36,694 bases of DNA. It comes from Paracoccus sp. (in: a-proteobacteria) (GTDB lineage: Bacteria; Pseudomonadota; Alphaproteobacteria; Rhodobacterales; Rhodobacteraceae). Each line of letters begins with the position of its first letter. Within the stretch, counting starts at the first letter, position 1. Under the pieces are notes generated by a model. It saw nothing but the letters and a program-made list of their open reading frames with translations. It did not search any database and had not been told where the DNA came from. Positions 17,071 to 28,477 of the stretch are shown here, one piece after another. The position numbers were made by a program, and so were the translations under genes. The DNA is taken from assembly GCF_030604785.1 (NCBI RefSeq), contig NZ_JAUVVF010000036.1, positions 1 through 36,694 of the forward strand, written 5' to 3'.

Positions 17071-18408
17071 ATGTCGCATTCAACCGAACCCCGCCCGATG
17101 ACCTCTCGCGCCTCAGGCCCGCTGACGGGCGAGGCGCAGGTGCCCGGCGACAAGTCGATCAGCCACCGTGCCCTGATCCTCGGCGCGCTGTCGGTGGGCG
17201 AGACGACGATCACCGGCCTGCTGGAAGGGCAGGACGTGCTGGACACCGCCGCCGCCATGGCCGCGTTCGGCGCCCAGGTCGAACGGGTGGGGCCCGGCGC
17301 GTGGTCGGTCCATGGCGTGGGCGTGGGCGGCTTCGCCGAGCCGCAATCCGTGATCGATTGCGGCAATTCCGGTACCGGCGTGCGGCTGATCATGGGCGCG
17401 ATGGGCACGACCCCGATCACCGCGACCTTCACCGGCGATGCCAGCCTGTCGCGCCGGCCGATGGCGCGCGTGACCGATCCGTTGCAGCAATTCGGCGCCC
17501 GGATCACCGCACGCGAGGGGGGCCGCCTGCCCATCACCATCGAAGGCGCCGCCGACCCGCTGCCGATCCGCTATCGCAGCCCGGTGGCCAGCGCGCAGAT
17601 CAAGTCGGCGATCCTGCTGGCGGGCCTTAACGCGCCCGGCGAGACGGTCGTGATCGAACCCGAACCCACCCGCGACCATTCCGAACGCATGCTGGCGGGC
17701 TTCGGCGCCACGATCCATGCCGAGACCACCGTCGAGGGCCATGTCGTCACGCTGCAAGGCCGCCCCGAACTGCGCGCCCAGCCCGTCGCAGTGCCGCGTG
17801 ATCCCTCCAGCGCGGCCTTCCCGGTCGCGGCGGCGCTGATCGTTCCGGGCTCGGACATCCTTGTGCCGGGGGTCAGCCGCAACCCGACCCGCGACGGGCT
17901 TTACGTCACGCTGCTGGAAATGGGCGCGGACATCACCTTTGAGAATGAGCGCAGCGAGGGGGGCGAGCCGGTGGCCGATCTGCGCGTGCGCCACAGCCGC
18001 CTGACGGGGGTTGAGGTTCCCGCCTCGCGCGCGGCCAGCATGATCGACGAATTCCCGATCCTGTCGGTCGTGGCGGCCTTCGCCGAGGGCAAGACCGTGA
18101 TGAACGGCGTGGCGGAACTGCGCGTGAAGGAAAGCGACCGTATCGACGCCATGGCCCGCGGGCTCGAGGCCAACGGCGTCCGCATCGAGGAAACGCATGA
18201 CAGCCTGACCGTCCACGGCGCCTCGGGCGTGCTGGGTGGCGGGCGGGCGGTCACGCATCTGGACCACCGGATCGCCATGTCTTTCCTGATCCTGGGCCTT
18301 GCCGCCGACCAGCCGGTGGGCATCGACGATGCCGGGCCGATCGTCACGTCCTTCCCCGATTTCGTGCCGCTGATGACCCGCCTTGGCGCAAGCTTCGCCG
18401 AGGCGTGA
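17071..18408 (+). CDS. aroA: 3-phosphoshikimate 1-carboxyvinyltransferase (EPSP synthase), class II-like
   Basis: AroA transfers enolpyruvate from PEP to shikimate-3-phosphate in the chorismate pathway. The 445-residue protein carries motifs used to define class II EPSP synthases: GDKS (26-29), SAQIK (174-178), RDHSE (201-205) and NPTR (271-274). Catalytic-region residues include DEFP (Asp326, Glu327) and KESDR (353-357). At the position where the well-known CP4 enzyme has Ala in NAATG, this protein has Gly101 in NSGTG. GAGGGA lies just before the chosen ATG; Met10 is a less likely alternative start. A bidirectional hairpin follows the stop. Confidence 0.95.
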   Translation: MSHSTEPRPMTSRASGPLTGEAQVPGDKSISHRALILGALSVGETTITGLLEGQDVLDTAAAMAAFGAQVERVGPGAWSVHGVGVGGFAEPQSVIDCGNSGTGVRLIMGAMGTTPITATFTGDASLSRRPMARVTDPLQQFGARITAREGGRLPITIEGAADPLPIRYRSPVASAQIKSAILLAGLNAPGETVVIEPEPTRDHSERMLAGFGATIHAETTVEGHVVTLQGRPELRAQPVAVPRDPSSAAFPVAAALIVPGSDILVPGVSRNPTRDGLYVTLLEMGADITFENERSEGGEPVADLRVRHSRLTGVEVPASRAASMIDEFPILSVVAAFAEGKTVMNGVAELRVKESDRIDAMARGLEANGVRIEETHDSLTVHGASGVLGGGRAVTHLDHRIAMSFLILGLAADQPVGIDDAGPIVTSFPDFVPLMTRLGASFAEA

Positions 18409-18431
18409 TCACGCCATCGGGGATAGAACGG

Positions 18432-18452
18432 GCCGGGGCGTTGCGCCCCGGC
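18432..18452. terminator. Bidirectional hairpin between aroA and prpE
   Basis: A perfect 9-bp stem GCCGGGGCG / CGCCCCGGC with loop TTG lies midway in the 51-nt gap between the convergent stops of aroA and prpE. There is no T-tract on either strand, so it is a terminator-like hairpin by position and stem strength. Confidence 0.6.
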
Positions 18453-18459
18453 GCCACCT

Positions 18460-20355
<1,896 letters not shown>

Positions 20356-20485
20356 CGTATGCCCCTCCCTGCATCCTTGGCTGTTTGTTACGCAGGAAGG
20401 GGCGTTTGGCGCAACTCTGTTAGCGTGCGATCAGGTCGGTGGCGCACGATTTCCGCCGCGCCGCCGACCCCTGTGAGCTGAATTC

Positions 20486-20542
20486 TTTGCAAAACCCCAA
20501 AGGCTGCAAAACCGCGCCAAAGCGGCGCGGTGTCTTTGCAAA
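20486..20542. promoter_or_regulatory. Pair of TTTGCAAA palindromes upstream of prpE
   Basis: TTTGCAAA occurs at 20486-20493 and again at 20535-20542, with a partial match (GCTGCAAA, 20503-20510) between them. TTTGCAAA is the half-element of the binding sites of the RamB/ScfR family, whose member PccR controls propionyl-CoA use in Rhodobacter. The location ahead of a propionyl-CoA synthetase gene fits. The spacing is not that of the described site pair, and the maeB terminator lies in the same stretch. Confidence 0.45.
20508..20530 (-). terminator. Rho-independent terminator of maeB
   Basis: Read on the minus strand, CCGCGCC and GGCGCGG form a perfect 7-bp stem with the loop GCTTT, followed directly by TTTT (20511-20508). 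It lies 56 nt after the maeB stop and in the right orientation. Confidence 0.7.
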
Positions 20543-20585
20543 ATCCGCCACCATGCGCGGCAATGACGATTCGCAGGCCCCCGGA

Positions 20586-22865
20586 TCAGCCGTAATAGGC
20601 GACCGGGGTTCCGGCCAGAACGCTCATGTTCAGAAGCCCGCGCGTGGTGATTGAGGGGGTCACGATATGTGCGCGGTTGCCCATGCCCATCAGGATCGGC
20701 CCGACCTCGAGCCCGCCTGCCTTCATCTTCAGCGCGTTTCGCACACCCGATGCCGCATCGGCATTCGAGAAGACCAGGATGTTCGCCGCGCCCTTGAGGC
20801 GCGAATCCGGGAAGATGCGGGCGCGGATCTCGGGGTCCAGCGCGCTGTCCACATGCATCTCGCCGTCATACATGAAGTCCGGCTTTTTCGAGTCGAGAAG
20901 CTGCATCGCCTCGCGCATCTTGCGCCCCGAGGCGCTGTCGAGATTGCCGAACTGCGAATGGCTGCAAAGCGCAACGCGCGGTGTCAGGCCGAAGCGGCGC
21001 ACATGGCGCGCGGCGCCGCAGGCCACTTCGGTGATCTGCTCGGGGGTCGGGTCCTGATGGACCTGCGTATCCGCGATGAAAAGCGGCCCGTCCTCGAGGA
21101 TGATCATCGACAGCGCGCCATGCGGGCGCAGCCCGTCGCGAGCCAGAACCTCGCGGACGTAGCGCAGATGCCACGAGAACTGCCCGAACGTGCCGCAGAT
21201 CATGCTGTCGGCCTCGTTGCGGTGGACCATGACGGCGCCGATGGCGGTGGTGTTCGTGCGCATGATCGCGCGCGCGATGTCCGGGCTGACGCCGCGCCGT
21301 GCCATGAGGCTGTGATATGTTTCCCAATAGTCCCGGTAACGGGGATCGTTCTCGGGGTTCACGATCTCGAAGTCGCGTTCAGGGCGGATCGGCAGGCCGG
21401 CGCGTTCGGCGCGCATCGCGATGACCTCGGGACGGCCGATCAGGATCGGAACGTCGGTGGTCTCCTCCAGCATCGCGTTGGCGGCGCGCAGGACGCGCTC
21501 GTCCTCGCCCTCGGCAAAGGCGATGCGGCGGGTGGCGGTGGCGGCGGCCTCGAAGACCGGCCGCATGATCATGGCCGAGCGGAAGACCGAGCTGTCGAGC
21601 TTCTGCTTGTAGGCCGTAAGATCGGGCAGGGGGCGCGTCGCCACGCCCGATTCCATCGCCGCACGCGCCACCGCGCTGCTGACCACGCCGACCAGACGCG
21701 GATCAAACGGCTTCGGGATCAGGTAGTCGGGGCCGAAGGTCAGCGTCTCGCCGCGATAGGCGGCGGCGGCCTCGGCGGCGGTCGTGGCGCGGGCCAGCGC
21801 CGCGATGCCTTCGATGCAGGCGATCTTCATCTCGTCGTTGATCGTCGTCGCGCCCACATCCAGCGCGCCGCGGAAAATGAAGGGAAAGCACAGGACGTTG
21901 TTCACCTGGTTGGGGTAATCGCTGCGCCCCGTGGCGATGATCGCGTCGGGGGCCACGCTGCGGACCTCGTCGGGCTGGATCTCCGGAGTGGGATTGGCCA
22001 GCGCGAAGACGATCGGGCGCGGGGCCATGCGCGCGACCATCTCGGGCTTCAGAACGCCCGGCCCCGACAGGCCCAGGAACAGGTCGGCATCGTCGATCAC
22101 CTCGGCCAGGGTCCGCTTGTCCGAGGGCTGGGCGTAAGCGGCCTTTTGCGGGTTCATGTCCTCGGCACGGCCCTGATAGACCAGCCCGTGAATGTCGCAG
22201 AGCCAGACATTCTCGCGCTTCACGCCCAGCTTCAGCAGCATGTCGAGGCAGGCGATCCCCGCCGCCCCGCCGCCGGTCGAGACGATCTTGATGTCCTCGA
22301 ACCGCTTGCCGGCGATGCGCAGCGCGTTCGTCGCCGCCGCGCCCACCACGATGGCGGTGCCGTGCTGGTCGTCGTGGAAGACCGGGATGTTCATCCGCTC
22401 GCGGCAGATCTTTTCCACGATGAAGCAGTCGGGAGCCTTGATGTCCTCAAGGTTGATGGCGCCGAAGGTCGGTTCCAGCGCGCAGACGATCTCGGCCAGT
22501 TTCTCGGGGTCGGGCTCGTTCAGCTCGATGTCGAAACAGTCGATGTTCGCGAATTTCTTGAACAGGACTGCCTTGCCCTCCATCACCGGTTTCGAGGCCA
22601 GCGCGCCGATATTGCCGAGGCCCAGAACCGCCGTGCCGTTCGAGACGACCGCGACAAGGTTCCCGCGCGAGGTGTAGCGCGCCGCGTTCGTCGGATCGGC
22701 CTTGATTTCCAGACAGGCTTCGGCCACGCCGGGCGAATAGGCCCGCGACAGGTCGCGCCCGTTGGCGAGGGGCTTCGTCGCGCGGATCTCGAGTTTCCCG
22801 GGACGCGGAAATTCGTGATAATCCAAGGCCGCCTGTCTGGCGCTGTCCTGCCTGCGTTCTTCCAT
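20586..22865 (-). CDS. maeB: NADP-dependent malic enzyme, multidomain MaeB type
   Basis: MaeB decarboxylates malate to pyruvate with NADP+. The 759-residue protein has an N-terminal malic enzyme half (about 20-440: [63 protein letters not shown]) and a C-terminal phosphotransacetylase-like half (about 445-759: [26 protein letters not shown]). In such fusions the PTA-like part is thought to be regulatory, responding to acetyl-CoA. GGAGGGG precedes the ATG. An 18-bp palindrome lies 24 nt upstream of the start, and a terminator lies after the stop. Confidence 0.95.
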   Translation of the reverse strand: MEERRQDSARQAALDYHEFPRPGKLEIRATKPLANGRDLSRAYSPGVAEACLEIKADPTNAARYTSRGNLVAVVSNGTAVLGLGNIGALASKPVMEGKAVLFKKFANIDCFDIELNEPDPEKLAEIVCALEPTFGAINLEDIKAPDCFIVEKICRERMNIPVFHDDQHGTAIVVGAAATNALRIAGKRFEDIKIVSTGGGAAGIACLDMLLKLGVKRENVWLCDIHGLVYQGRAEDMNPQKAAYAQPSDKRTLAEVIDDADLFLGLSGPGVLKPEMVARMAPRPIVFALANPTPEIQPDEVRSVAPDAIIATGRSDYPNQVNNVLCFPFIFRGALDVGATTINDEMKIACIEGIAALARATTAAEAAAAYRGETLTFGPDYLIPKPFDPRLVGVVSSAVARAAMESGVATRPLPDLTAYKQKLDSSVFRSAMIMRPVFEAAATATRRIAFAEGEDERVLRAANAMLEETTDVPILIGRPEVIAMRAERAGLPIRPERDFEIVNPENDPRYRDYWETYHSLMARRGVSPDIARAIMRTNTTAIGAVMVHRNEADSMICGTFGQFSWHLRYVREVLARDGLRPHGALSMIILEDGPLFIADTQVHQDPTPEQITEVACGAARHVRRFGLTPRVALCSHSQFGNLDSASGRKMREAMQLLDSKKPDFMYDGEMHVDSALDPEIRARIFPDSRLKGAANILVFSNADAASGVRNALKMKAGGLEVGPILMGMGNRAHIVTPSITTRGLLNMSVLAGTPVAYYG

Positions 22866-22888
22866 CTCTGCCCCTCCGGTTTCGGAAT

Positions 22889-22906
22889 TGGTTTACCGTT
22901 AAACCA
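22889..22906. promoter_or_regulatory. 18-bp palindrome upstream of maeB
   Basis: TGGTTTACCGTTAAACCA is symmetric at 8 of 9 position pairs with CG at its centre, a layout typical of LacI-family operators. It lies 24 nt before the maeB ATG and about 130 nt before cdd on the other strand. LacI-type regulators of central carbon genes (CceR, PckR) exist in alphaproteobacteria, but I cannot match this site to one. Confidence 0.5.
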
Positions 22907-23036
22907 TTTCCGCGGCCTCGAACAGACGCGATGTCGCGGGCTTCGGCGCCCCGGCGGAGGCCGTGACGCCGCTGGCGGCTTGCGCGTGTCGCGATGCGGG
23001 CGCAAATTGCGGGGAACACGGATGAAAGGCTTGAAC

Positions 23037-23429
23037 ATGTCATTGGTCGATGCTGCCCGCGAGGTGCGCGAACGCGCCTATGCCCCCTATTCCCGCTTCA
23101 AGGTCGGCGCGGCGATCCGCGCGGCCTCGGGGGCGGTCTACCGGGGCTGCAATGTCGAGAACGTGGCCTATCCCGAAGGCACCTGCGCCGAGGCCGGGGC
23201 CATCGCCGCCATGGTCGCCGCAGGCGAGACAGAGCTGGTCGAGGTCGCCGTGATCGCCGACAGCCCCAGCCCCGTGCCGCCCTGCGGCGGCTGCCGCCAG
23301 AAACTGGCCGAATTCGGCCGCGCCGATGTGCCGGTGACGCTGGCCACGACGGACGGGACGCTTCTGGAGACCACGATCGGCGGTCTGCTGCCGGGCCGGT
23401 TCGATGCCGGCCACATGGACCGCACATGA
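23037..23429 (+). CDS. cdd: Cytidine deaminase
   Basis: Cdd converts (deoxy)cytidine to (deoxy)uridine. The 130-residue size and zinc ligands, Cys50 with catalytic Glu52 in TCAEAGAI and PPCGGC (Cys83, Cys86), mark the small tetrameric three-cysteine type. AYAPYSRFKVGAA and CNVENVAYPEG are family segments. A second possible ATG at 23022 (adding MKGLN) has GGGGA at 23011-23015; I prefer 23037 because the family usually starts directly with the helix MSLxDAAR. It opens the operon cdd-deoA-deoB-add-upp, and its stop overlaps the deoA ATG. Confidence 0.93.
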   Translation: MSLVDAAREVRERAYAPYSRFKVGAAIRAASGAVYRGCNVENVAYPEGTCAEAGAIAAMVAAGETELVEVAVIADSPSPVPPCGGCRQKLAEFGRADVPVTLATTDGTLLETTIGGLLPGRFDAGHMDRT

Positions 23430-24709
23430 CCGATCCGCGCCCGGTGATTGCGGCGGTGCGCGACGGGCGCGGACTTGACGGTCCGGGCGCGGCGTTGATC
23501 GCGCAGGGGCTGGCCGATGGATCGGTCAGCGATGCTCAGGCGGGGGCATTCGCGATGGCGGTGCTGACGCGGGGCCTTGGCGTGCCGGGCCGGGTGGCGC
23601 TGACGCGGGCGATGCGCGATTCGGGGCATGTGCTGCAATGGGACCTGTCCGGCCCTGTCGTGGACAAGCACTCGACCGGCGGCATCGGCGACACGGTCAG
23701 CCTGATCCTCGCGCCGCTGCTGGCGGCACGGGGCTGTTTCGTGCCGATGATCTCGGGGCGGGGGCTGGGCCATACCGGCGGCACGCTGGACAAGCTCGAG
23801 GCGATCCCCGGCTATGTCTGCGACCAGCCCGAGGCCGATTTGCGCCGCATCACCCGTCAGGTCGGCTGCGCCATCGTCGCGGCGACCGGAGAATTCGCGC
23901 CCGCGGACCGGCGGCTTTACGCGATCCGCGACGAATCGGGCACGGTGGAATCGATCGACCTGATCACCGCCTCGATCCTGTCCAAGAAACTGGCGGCGGG
24001 GCTGGATGCGCTGGTTCTGGACGTGAAATCCGGCTCGGGCGCGATCCTCAAGAAGGCTGACAGCGCCGAAAGGCTGGCCCATGCGCTGGTCGAGACGGCG
24101 AATGGCGCGGGCTGCCGCACGGCCGCGCTGATCACCGACATGGACCAGCCTCTGGCCCGCAGCGCCGGCAACGCGCTGGAAGTGGCCGAGGCGATCCGCG
24201 TCCTGCAGGGCGAGCCGGGCGCGCTGCGCGACCTGACGCTGGCCCTTGCGGCCGAGGCGCTTGCACTGGCCGGGCAGAACCCCGAGGGGCTGAAGCGCAC
24301 GCTCGACAGCGGCGCCGCCGCCGAGCGTTTCGCCCGCATGGTTGCCGCGCAGGGTGGTCCTGCCGACCTGCTGGAGCGCCCCGAGGCTCATCTGGCGCGC
24401 GCCCCCGTCATCCGCCCCGTGACCGCGCCTGCGGGCCATGTCGCGCGGATCGACGTGGCCGCGCTTGGCCATGCGGTCGTGGCGCTTGGTGGCGGGCGGG
24501 TGCGGGCGGGCGAGGCGATCGATCCGCGCGTGGGCCTTGATGCGCTGGCCCGTCTGGGCGAGGCGGTCGGCCCGGACCGGCCGCTGGCCATGGTCCATGC
24601 CGCCGACGAGACCGCCGCGGACATCGCCTTCGCCGCCGTCGCGGCCGCCTATCATCTGGGCGAGGCCGCCGATCCCGGCCCGCTGGTCCGCGCGAGGGTC
24701 GCCTCGTGA
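23426..24709 (+). CDS. deoA: Thymidine phosphorylase
   Basis: DeoA splits thymidine or deoxyuridine into base and deoxyribose-1-phosphate. The 427-residue protein has the signature KHSTGGIGD (81-89), the phosphate-binding LDVKSGSGAILK, the SGRGLGHTGGTLDKLEAIPG segment and a C-terminal domain with VALGGGRVRAGEAIDPRVGL. I chose the ATG overlapping the cdd stop (ATGA); upstream in-frame sequence would lie inside cdd. It passes into deoB through a GTGA overlap. Confidence 0.93.
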   Translation: MTDPRPVIAAVRDGRGLDGPGAALIAQGLADGSVSDAQAGAFAMAVLTRGLGVPGRVALTRAMRDSGHVLQWDLSGPVVDKHSTGGIGDTVSLILAPLLAARGCFVPMISGRGLGHTGGTLDKLEAIPGYVCDQPEADLRRITRQVGCAIVAATGEFAPADRRLYAIRDESGTVESIDLITASILSKKLAAGLDALVLDVKSGSGAILKKADSAERLAHALVETANGAGCRTAALITDMDQPLARSAGNALEVAEAIRVLQGEPGALRDLTLALAAEALALAGQNPEGLKRTLDSGAAAERFARMVAAQGGPADLLERPEAHLARAPVIRPVTAPAGHVARIDVAALGHAVVALGGGRVRAGEAIDPRVGLDALARLGEAVGPDRPLAMVHAADETAADIAFAAVAAAYHLGEAADPGPLVRARVAS

Positions 24710-25881
24710 ACCGCGCCTTTCTGATCGTGATGGACAGCGTCGGCATCGGCGGCGCCCCCGACGCGGCCTCGTTCTTCAACGAGGGCTTGCCCGATACCGG
24801 CGCCAACACGCTGGCCCATATCGCCGCCGCGCATCCCCTGCGGATGCCGGTTCTGGACAGCCTCGGACTGGGCGCGGCGCTGGAACTGGCTTCGGGCGAA
24901 CACGCGCCGGGGCTGGATGCAAGGCCCTCGGGCTTCTGGGCGGCCGCGACCGAGATCTCGCAGGGCAAGGACACGCCGTCGGGCCATTGGGAGATCGCCT
25001 GCGTTCCGGTGCCGTGGCCGTGGCATTATTTCCCCAAGACCGTGCCCAGCTTCCCGCCCGAGATCACGGCCCGCATCCGGGCGCTGGCGGGGACCGAGGG
25101 CATCCTGGGCGATTGCCACGCCTCGGGGACCGAGATCATCGACCGCTTCGGCGCCGAGCATCTGCGGACCGGCTGGCCGATCTGCTACACGTCTGCCGAC
25201 AGCGTGCTGCAGATCGCCGCGCATGAGGAAGCCTTTGGCCTCGACCGGCTGATCGCACTCTGCCGCGATGTTGCGCCGATGCTGCACGAGATGCGCGTGG
25301 GTCGCGTGATCGCGCGCCCCTTCCGTGGCCAGCCGGGCGCGTTTCAGCGAACCGCGAACCGCCGCGATTTCGCCATCGCGCCGCCGGGCGACACGATCCT
25401 CGGCATCGCGCACAGGGCAGGGCGCGTCACCCATGCGGTGGGCAAGATCGGCGACATCTTCAGCCATCGCGGCATCACCCATCAGCACAAGGGCTCGGAT
25501 GCGGAACTGGCCGACCACCTGATCCGCCTTGGCCGCACAGCCGAGCCGGGCAGCTTGACCTTCGCCAATTTCGTCGAATTCGACGCAGCCTTCGGCCATC
25601 GCCGCGACATTCCGGGCTATGCGGCCCATCTGGAATGGTTCGATACGGTGGCCGGCCGGTTTCTGGCGACCCTGCGGCCGGGCGATCTGGCCGTCTTCAC
25701 CGCCGATCACGGCAACGACCCGTCCTGGCACGGCACCGACCACACGCGCGAACGCGTGCCGGTCCTGGTGCATGGCGCGGGGCGGGGCGGAGCCGGGCTG
25801 GTCGGCTTTTCCGATATCGGCGCCTCGGTGCTGGCCCATCTGGGCCTGCCCGCTGCCGCACATGGGACATCCTTTCTATGA
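24706..25881 (+). CDS. deoB: Phosphopentomutase (DeoB)
   Basis: DeoB converts (deoxy)ribose-1-phosphate to the 5-phosphate. The 391-residue protein belongs to the alkaline phosphatase superfamily, with metal and phosphate sites in the N-terminal MDSVGIGGAPDA and the C-terminal TADHGNDPSWHGTDHTRE, plus GKDTPSGHWE in between. The start is GTG at 24706, overlapping the deoA stop as GTGA. Its stop overlaps the add ATG. Confidence 0.95.
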   Translation: MNRAFLIVMDSVGIGGAPDAASFFNEGLPDTGANTLAHIAAAHPLRMPVLDSLGLGAALELASGEHAPGLDARPSGFWAAATEISQGKDTPSGHWEIACVPVPWPWHYFPKTVPSFPPEITARIRALAGTEGILGDCHASGTEIIDRFGAEHLRTGWPICYTSADSVLQIAAHEEAFGLDRLIALCRDVAPMLHEMRVGRVIARPFRGQPGAFQRTANRRDFAIAPPGDTILGIAHRAGRVTHAVGKIGDIFSHRGITHQHKGSDAELADHLIRLGRTAEPGSLTFANFVEFDAAFGHRRDIPGYAAHLEWFDTVAGRFLATLRPGDLAVFTADHGNDPSWHGTDHTRERVPVLVHGAGRGGAGLVGFSDIGASVLAHLGLPAAAHGTSFL

Positions 25882-26849
25882 AGAAGACCGAAATCCACCT
25901 GCATCTTGAAGGCGCCGCGCCGCCCGATTTCATCCGTGCGCTGGCCAAGGAAAAGGGCGCCGACCTGACCGGCGTCTTCGACGAACGCGGCGCCTATGCC
26001 TATCAGGGCTTCGAGGGCTTCCTGCGCTGCTACGAGGCCGCGACGGCCGTCCTGAAGACCCCCCGCGACTATGCCCGCCTGCTGGCCGAGGTGCTGGAAC
26101 GCAGCGCCGAAGAGGGCGTGATCTATACCGAGTTCTTCGTCTCGCCCGAATTCTGCGGCGGCGGCGATCTGTCTGCATGGCGCGATTATCTGGCCGCCAT
26201 GACCGAGGTGGCCGACAAGGCCCGCGCCCAAGGCATCGAAAGCCGCGGCATCGTCACGATCATCCGCCATTTCGGCCCCGAACGCGCCCGCCTGACCGCG
26301 CGCTGCGCCGCCGAGACCGCTTCGGCCGACTGGACCGGCTGGGTCACGGGCTTCGGCATGGGCGGGGCCGAGCAGATGCACAAGGCCACCGATTTCGCCT
26401 GGAGCTACGACTGCGCGCGCGAGGCCGGGCTTGGCCTGACCTGCCATGCGGGCGAATGGGGCGGGCCCGCCTCGATCCGCGAGGCGCTGGCGCTCGGCTG
26501 CACGCGGATCGGCCACGGCGTGCAGGCGATCGAGGATGCCGAACTGATGCGCGACCTGCGCGAGGCCGAGGTCACGCTCGAGGTCTGCCCCGGCTCGAAC
26601 GTGGCGCTTGGGGTCGTGCCGGACTGGGCCGCCCATCCCATCGCGCGGCTGGCCGATGCGGGGCTGCGCGTCACCGTCTCGACCGATGATCCGCCCTTCT
26701 TCCACACCACGATGCGGGATGAATACGACCGGCTTGCCTCGACCTTCGGCTGGGGCGATACGGAGTTCCGACAGATCAATCTCTGGGCGCTGGAGGCCGC
26801 TTTCTGCGACAAGGCCACCCGCGACCGCCTGATGAAGGACTTTGCCTGA
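25878..26849 (+). CDS. add: Adenosine deaminase
   Basis: Add deaminates adenosine or deoxyadenosine to inosine. The 323-residue TIM-barrel protein shows the metal site HLHLEG near the N-terminus, the catalytic-region CHAGEWGG, the [14 protein letters not shown] segment and STDDPPFF. Adenine deaminases share these motifs, but the nucleoside-salvage operon favours adenosine as substrate. The ATG overlaps the deoB stop, and its own stop shares one base with the upp ATG (TGATG). Upstream in-frame codons lie within deoB. Confidence 0.9.
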   Translation: MKKTEIHLHLEGAAPPDFIRALAKEKGADLTGVFDERGAYAYQGFEGFLRCYEAATAVLKTPRDYARLLAEVLERSAEEGVIYTEFFVSPEFCGGGDLSAWRDYLAAMTEVADKARAQGIESRGIVTIIRHFGPERARLTARCAAETASADWTGWVTGFGMGGAEQMHKATDFAWSYDCAREAGLGLTCHAGEWGGPASIREALALGCTRIGHGVQAIEDAELMRDLREAEVTLEVCPGSNVALGVVPDWAAHPIARLADAGLRVTVSTDDPPFFHTTMRDEYDRLASTFGWGDTEFRQINLWALEAAFCDKATRDRLMKDFA

Positions 26850-27478
26850 TGCAGCACCTCACCGTCGTCGATCACCCGCTGGTGCAGCACAAGCTGTCGA
26901 TCATGCGCCAGAAGGACGTGTCCACCGCCGGTTTCCGCCGCCTTCTGCGCGAGATCAGCCTGCTTCTGGCCTATGAGGTCACGCGCGAGCTGGAACTGAC
27001 CTCGACCCGGATCGAGACGCCGCTTTGCGAGATGGACGCCCCCACGCTCGAGGGAAAGAAGCTGGCTCTGATCTCGATCCTGCGGGCGGGCAACGGACTT
27101 CTCGACGGCATCCTCGAGCTGATTCCCGGCGCGCGCGTGGGCTTTGTCGGCCTCTATCGCGACCCCGAGACGCTGAAGCCCGTCGAATATTACTGCAAGG
27201 TCCCGCGCGAGCTGGATGCACGCATGACGATCGTCGTCGATCCGATGCTGGCGACCGGCAATTCCTCGGTCGCGGCCATCGACATGCTGAAGGAGCGGGG
27301 CGCGAAAAACCTGCGATTCCTTTGCCTTCTGGCCGCACCCGAGGGCGTGGCGCGGATGCGCGGCGCCCATCCCGACGTGCCGATCTTCACCGCAGCGCTG
27401 GACGAACGGCTGGACGATCACGGCTATATCGTGCCGGGTCTGGGGGATGCGGGCGACCGGATGTTCGGCACAAAATAG
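26849..27478 (+). CDS. upp: Uracil phosphoribosyltransferase
   Basis: Upp joins uracil and PRPP to give UMP. The 209-residue protein has the family N-terminus [15 protein letters not shown], the [23 protein letters not shown] segment, the PRPP loop [15 protein letters not shown] and the C-terminal uracil-site [12 protein letters not shown]. It ends the salvage operon, where it can recapture the uracil released by DeoA. Confidence 0.96.
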   Translation: MQHLTVVDHPLVQHKLSIMRQKDVSTAGFRRLLREISLLLAYEVTRELELTSTRIETPLCEMDAPTLEGKKLALISILRAGNGLLDGILELIPGARVGFVGLYRDPETLKPVEYYCKVPRELDARMTIVVDPMLATGNSSVAAIDMLKERGAKNLRFLCLLAAPEGVARMRGAHPDVPIFTAALDERLDDHGYIVPGLGDAGDRMFGTK

Positions 27479-27515
27479 CGGCCGTTAACCGGGCGTTCAC
27501 GCCCCTGCGCTAATC

Positions 27516-27536
27516 CTTGTCGCAGTTTGCGGCAAG
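27516..27536 (+). other. Hairpin ahead of the SPOR-protein start
   Basis: CTTGTCGCA and TGCGGCAAG pair over 9 bp (one G-U) with a GTT loop. The 3' arm overlaps the first bases of the likely ribosome binding site AAGGTGG (27534-27540), so it could reduce translation of the next gene. Confidence 0.4.
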
Positions 27537-27544
27537 GTGGTTCC

Positions 27545-28477
27545 ATGATGCGTGTTCCGGTTCTCTTGGCATTGCTGCTGGCCGCTTCGGCCTTGCAGGC
27601 CGCCCCGGTCCCGCCGCCGCCCGGCGATTTCGCGGGGCGGCAATATATCGACGGGCAGGGCTGCGTGTTCCAGCGGAGCGATGCGGGCTGGCAGGCGCGC
27701 CTTGACGGTGGAGGCCAGCCGCTCTGTGGCTTCCCGCCCAGTATCGAGATGCGGCGCCTCGATCCCGACAGTACTCATGTGCTGCGCGATGACGCGCCTG
27801 AACCCCCGGCCGATCCCGCCGCCCTGTTGGCCGAGCGACTGGCCGAGGAATTGCGTCAGGCCGATCTGGCCGAACCCGTGCCAAAGCCGGCGCCGGCATC
27901 CGCCGCGCCCTCGGCCCTGGGAGAACAGATCGCGGTCAGCCTTTCCCTGCAGCAGCGCGCCGCCGTGCAGCGCAATGCCGGCTCCGGCATGCCCGCTGAT
28001 CTGTGCCGTCGCCTGGGCTATGGCGATCCGCCGGTCGATGGGGGCGTGCCGGACCCGACGGGCTTCTGCCCCGGCCTTCGCCCGCCCGCGCCCGCCGTGC
28101 TGGTGCAGGATCGCGCGCCCGCAACCCGCGCGAACCCGGCCCCGGCGCGCCCTGCCGCCGCCCCGCCGTCTCGCGGTCGCGCGGCATCGCCGCCGACGCG
28201 GCAGGCAGGCGCCGAACCGTCGCGGCCGGTTGCCAACCCGGGCGTCGAGATGATTCCGGCTCATGCGCGCTATGTGCAGATCGGTGTGTTCCTTCCGGAC
28301 GAGGCCGACCGCGCGATCCGCGCTCTGGCCGCCAAGGGCCTGCCCGCCGTCCGGCTGCGGGCCGAGGCGAACCGGCCCGTCGTCATCATGGCCGGCCCTT
28401 TTGGCGACCGGCAGGCCCTGATCGGCGCGCTGAACCGCTTGCGTGCCGAGGGCTGGCCGGGCGCCGTCGCCCGCTGA
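27545..28477 (+). CDS. SPOR domain-containing exported protein
   Basis: This 310-residue protein has a signal peptide (MMRVPVLLALLLAASALQAAP), an N-terminal module with YIDGQGCVFQRSDAGW and two cysteines likely to pair, an Ala/Pro/Arg-rich linker (about 170-235), and a C-terminal SPOR domain of about 70 residues (ARYVQIGVFLPDEADRAI to GALNRLRAEGW). SPOR domains bind denuded peptidoglycan, often at the septum, so a periplasmic envelope role is likely. AAGGTGG precedes two ATGs at 27545 and 27548. It ends directly against the convergent hemE stop. Confidence 0.82.
   Translation: MMRVPVLLALLLAASALQAAPVPPPPGDFAGRQYIDGQGCVFQRSDAGWQARLDGGGQPLCGFPPSIEMRRLDPDSTHVLRDDAPEPPADPAALLAERLAEELRQADLAEPVPKPAPASAAPSALGEQIAVSLSLQQRAAVQRNAGSGMPADLCRRLGYGDPPVDGGVPDPTGFCPGLRPPAPAVLVQDRAPATRANPAPARPAAAPPSRGRAASPPTRQAGAEPSRPVANPGVEMIPAHARYVQIGVFLPDEADRAIRALAAKGLPAVRLRAEANRPVVIMAGPFGDRQALIGALNRLRAEGWPGAVAR

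Noticed and set aside
20667..23021. A long plus-strand frame leading into cdd
   Set aside because: It runs antisense over all of maeB, has low-complexity composition and only becomes protein-like at the cdd start.
25697..26705. Antisense frames over deoB and add
   Set aside because: Compositionally biased shadows of well-supported sense genes with intact active-site motifs.
27491..27504. Hairpin GGGCG-TTCA-CGCCC after upp as a terminator
   Set aside because: The stem is only 5 bp and no T-tract follows.
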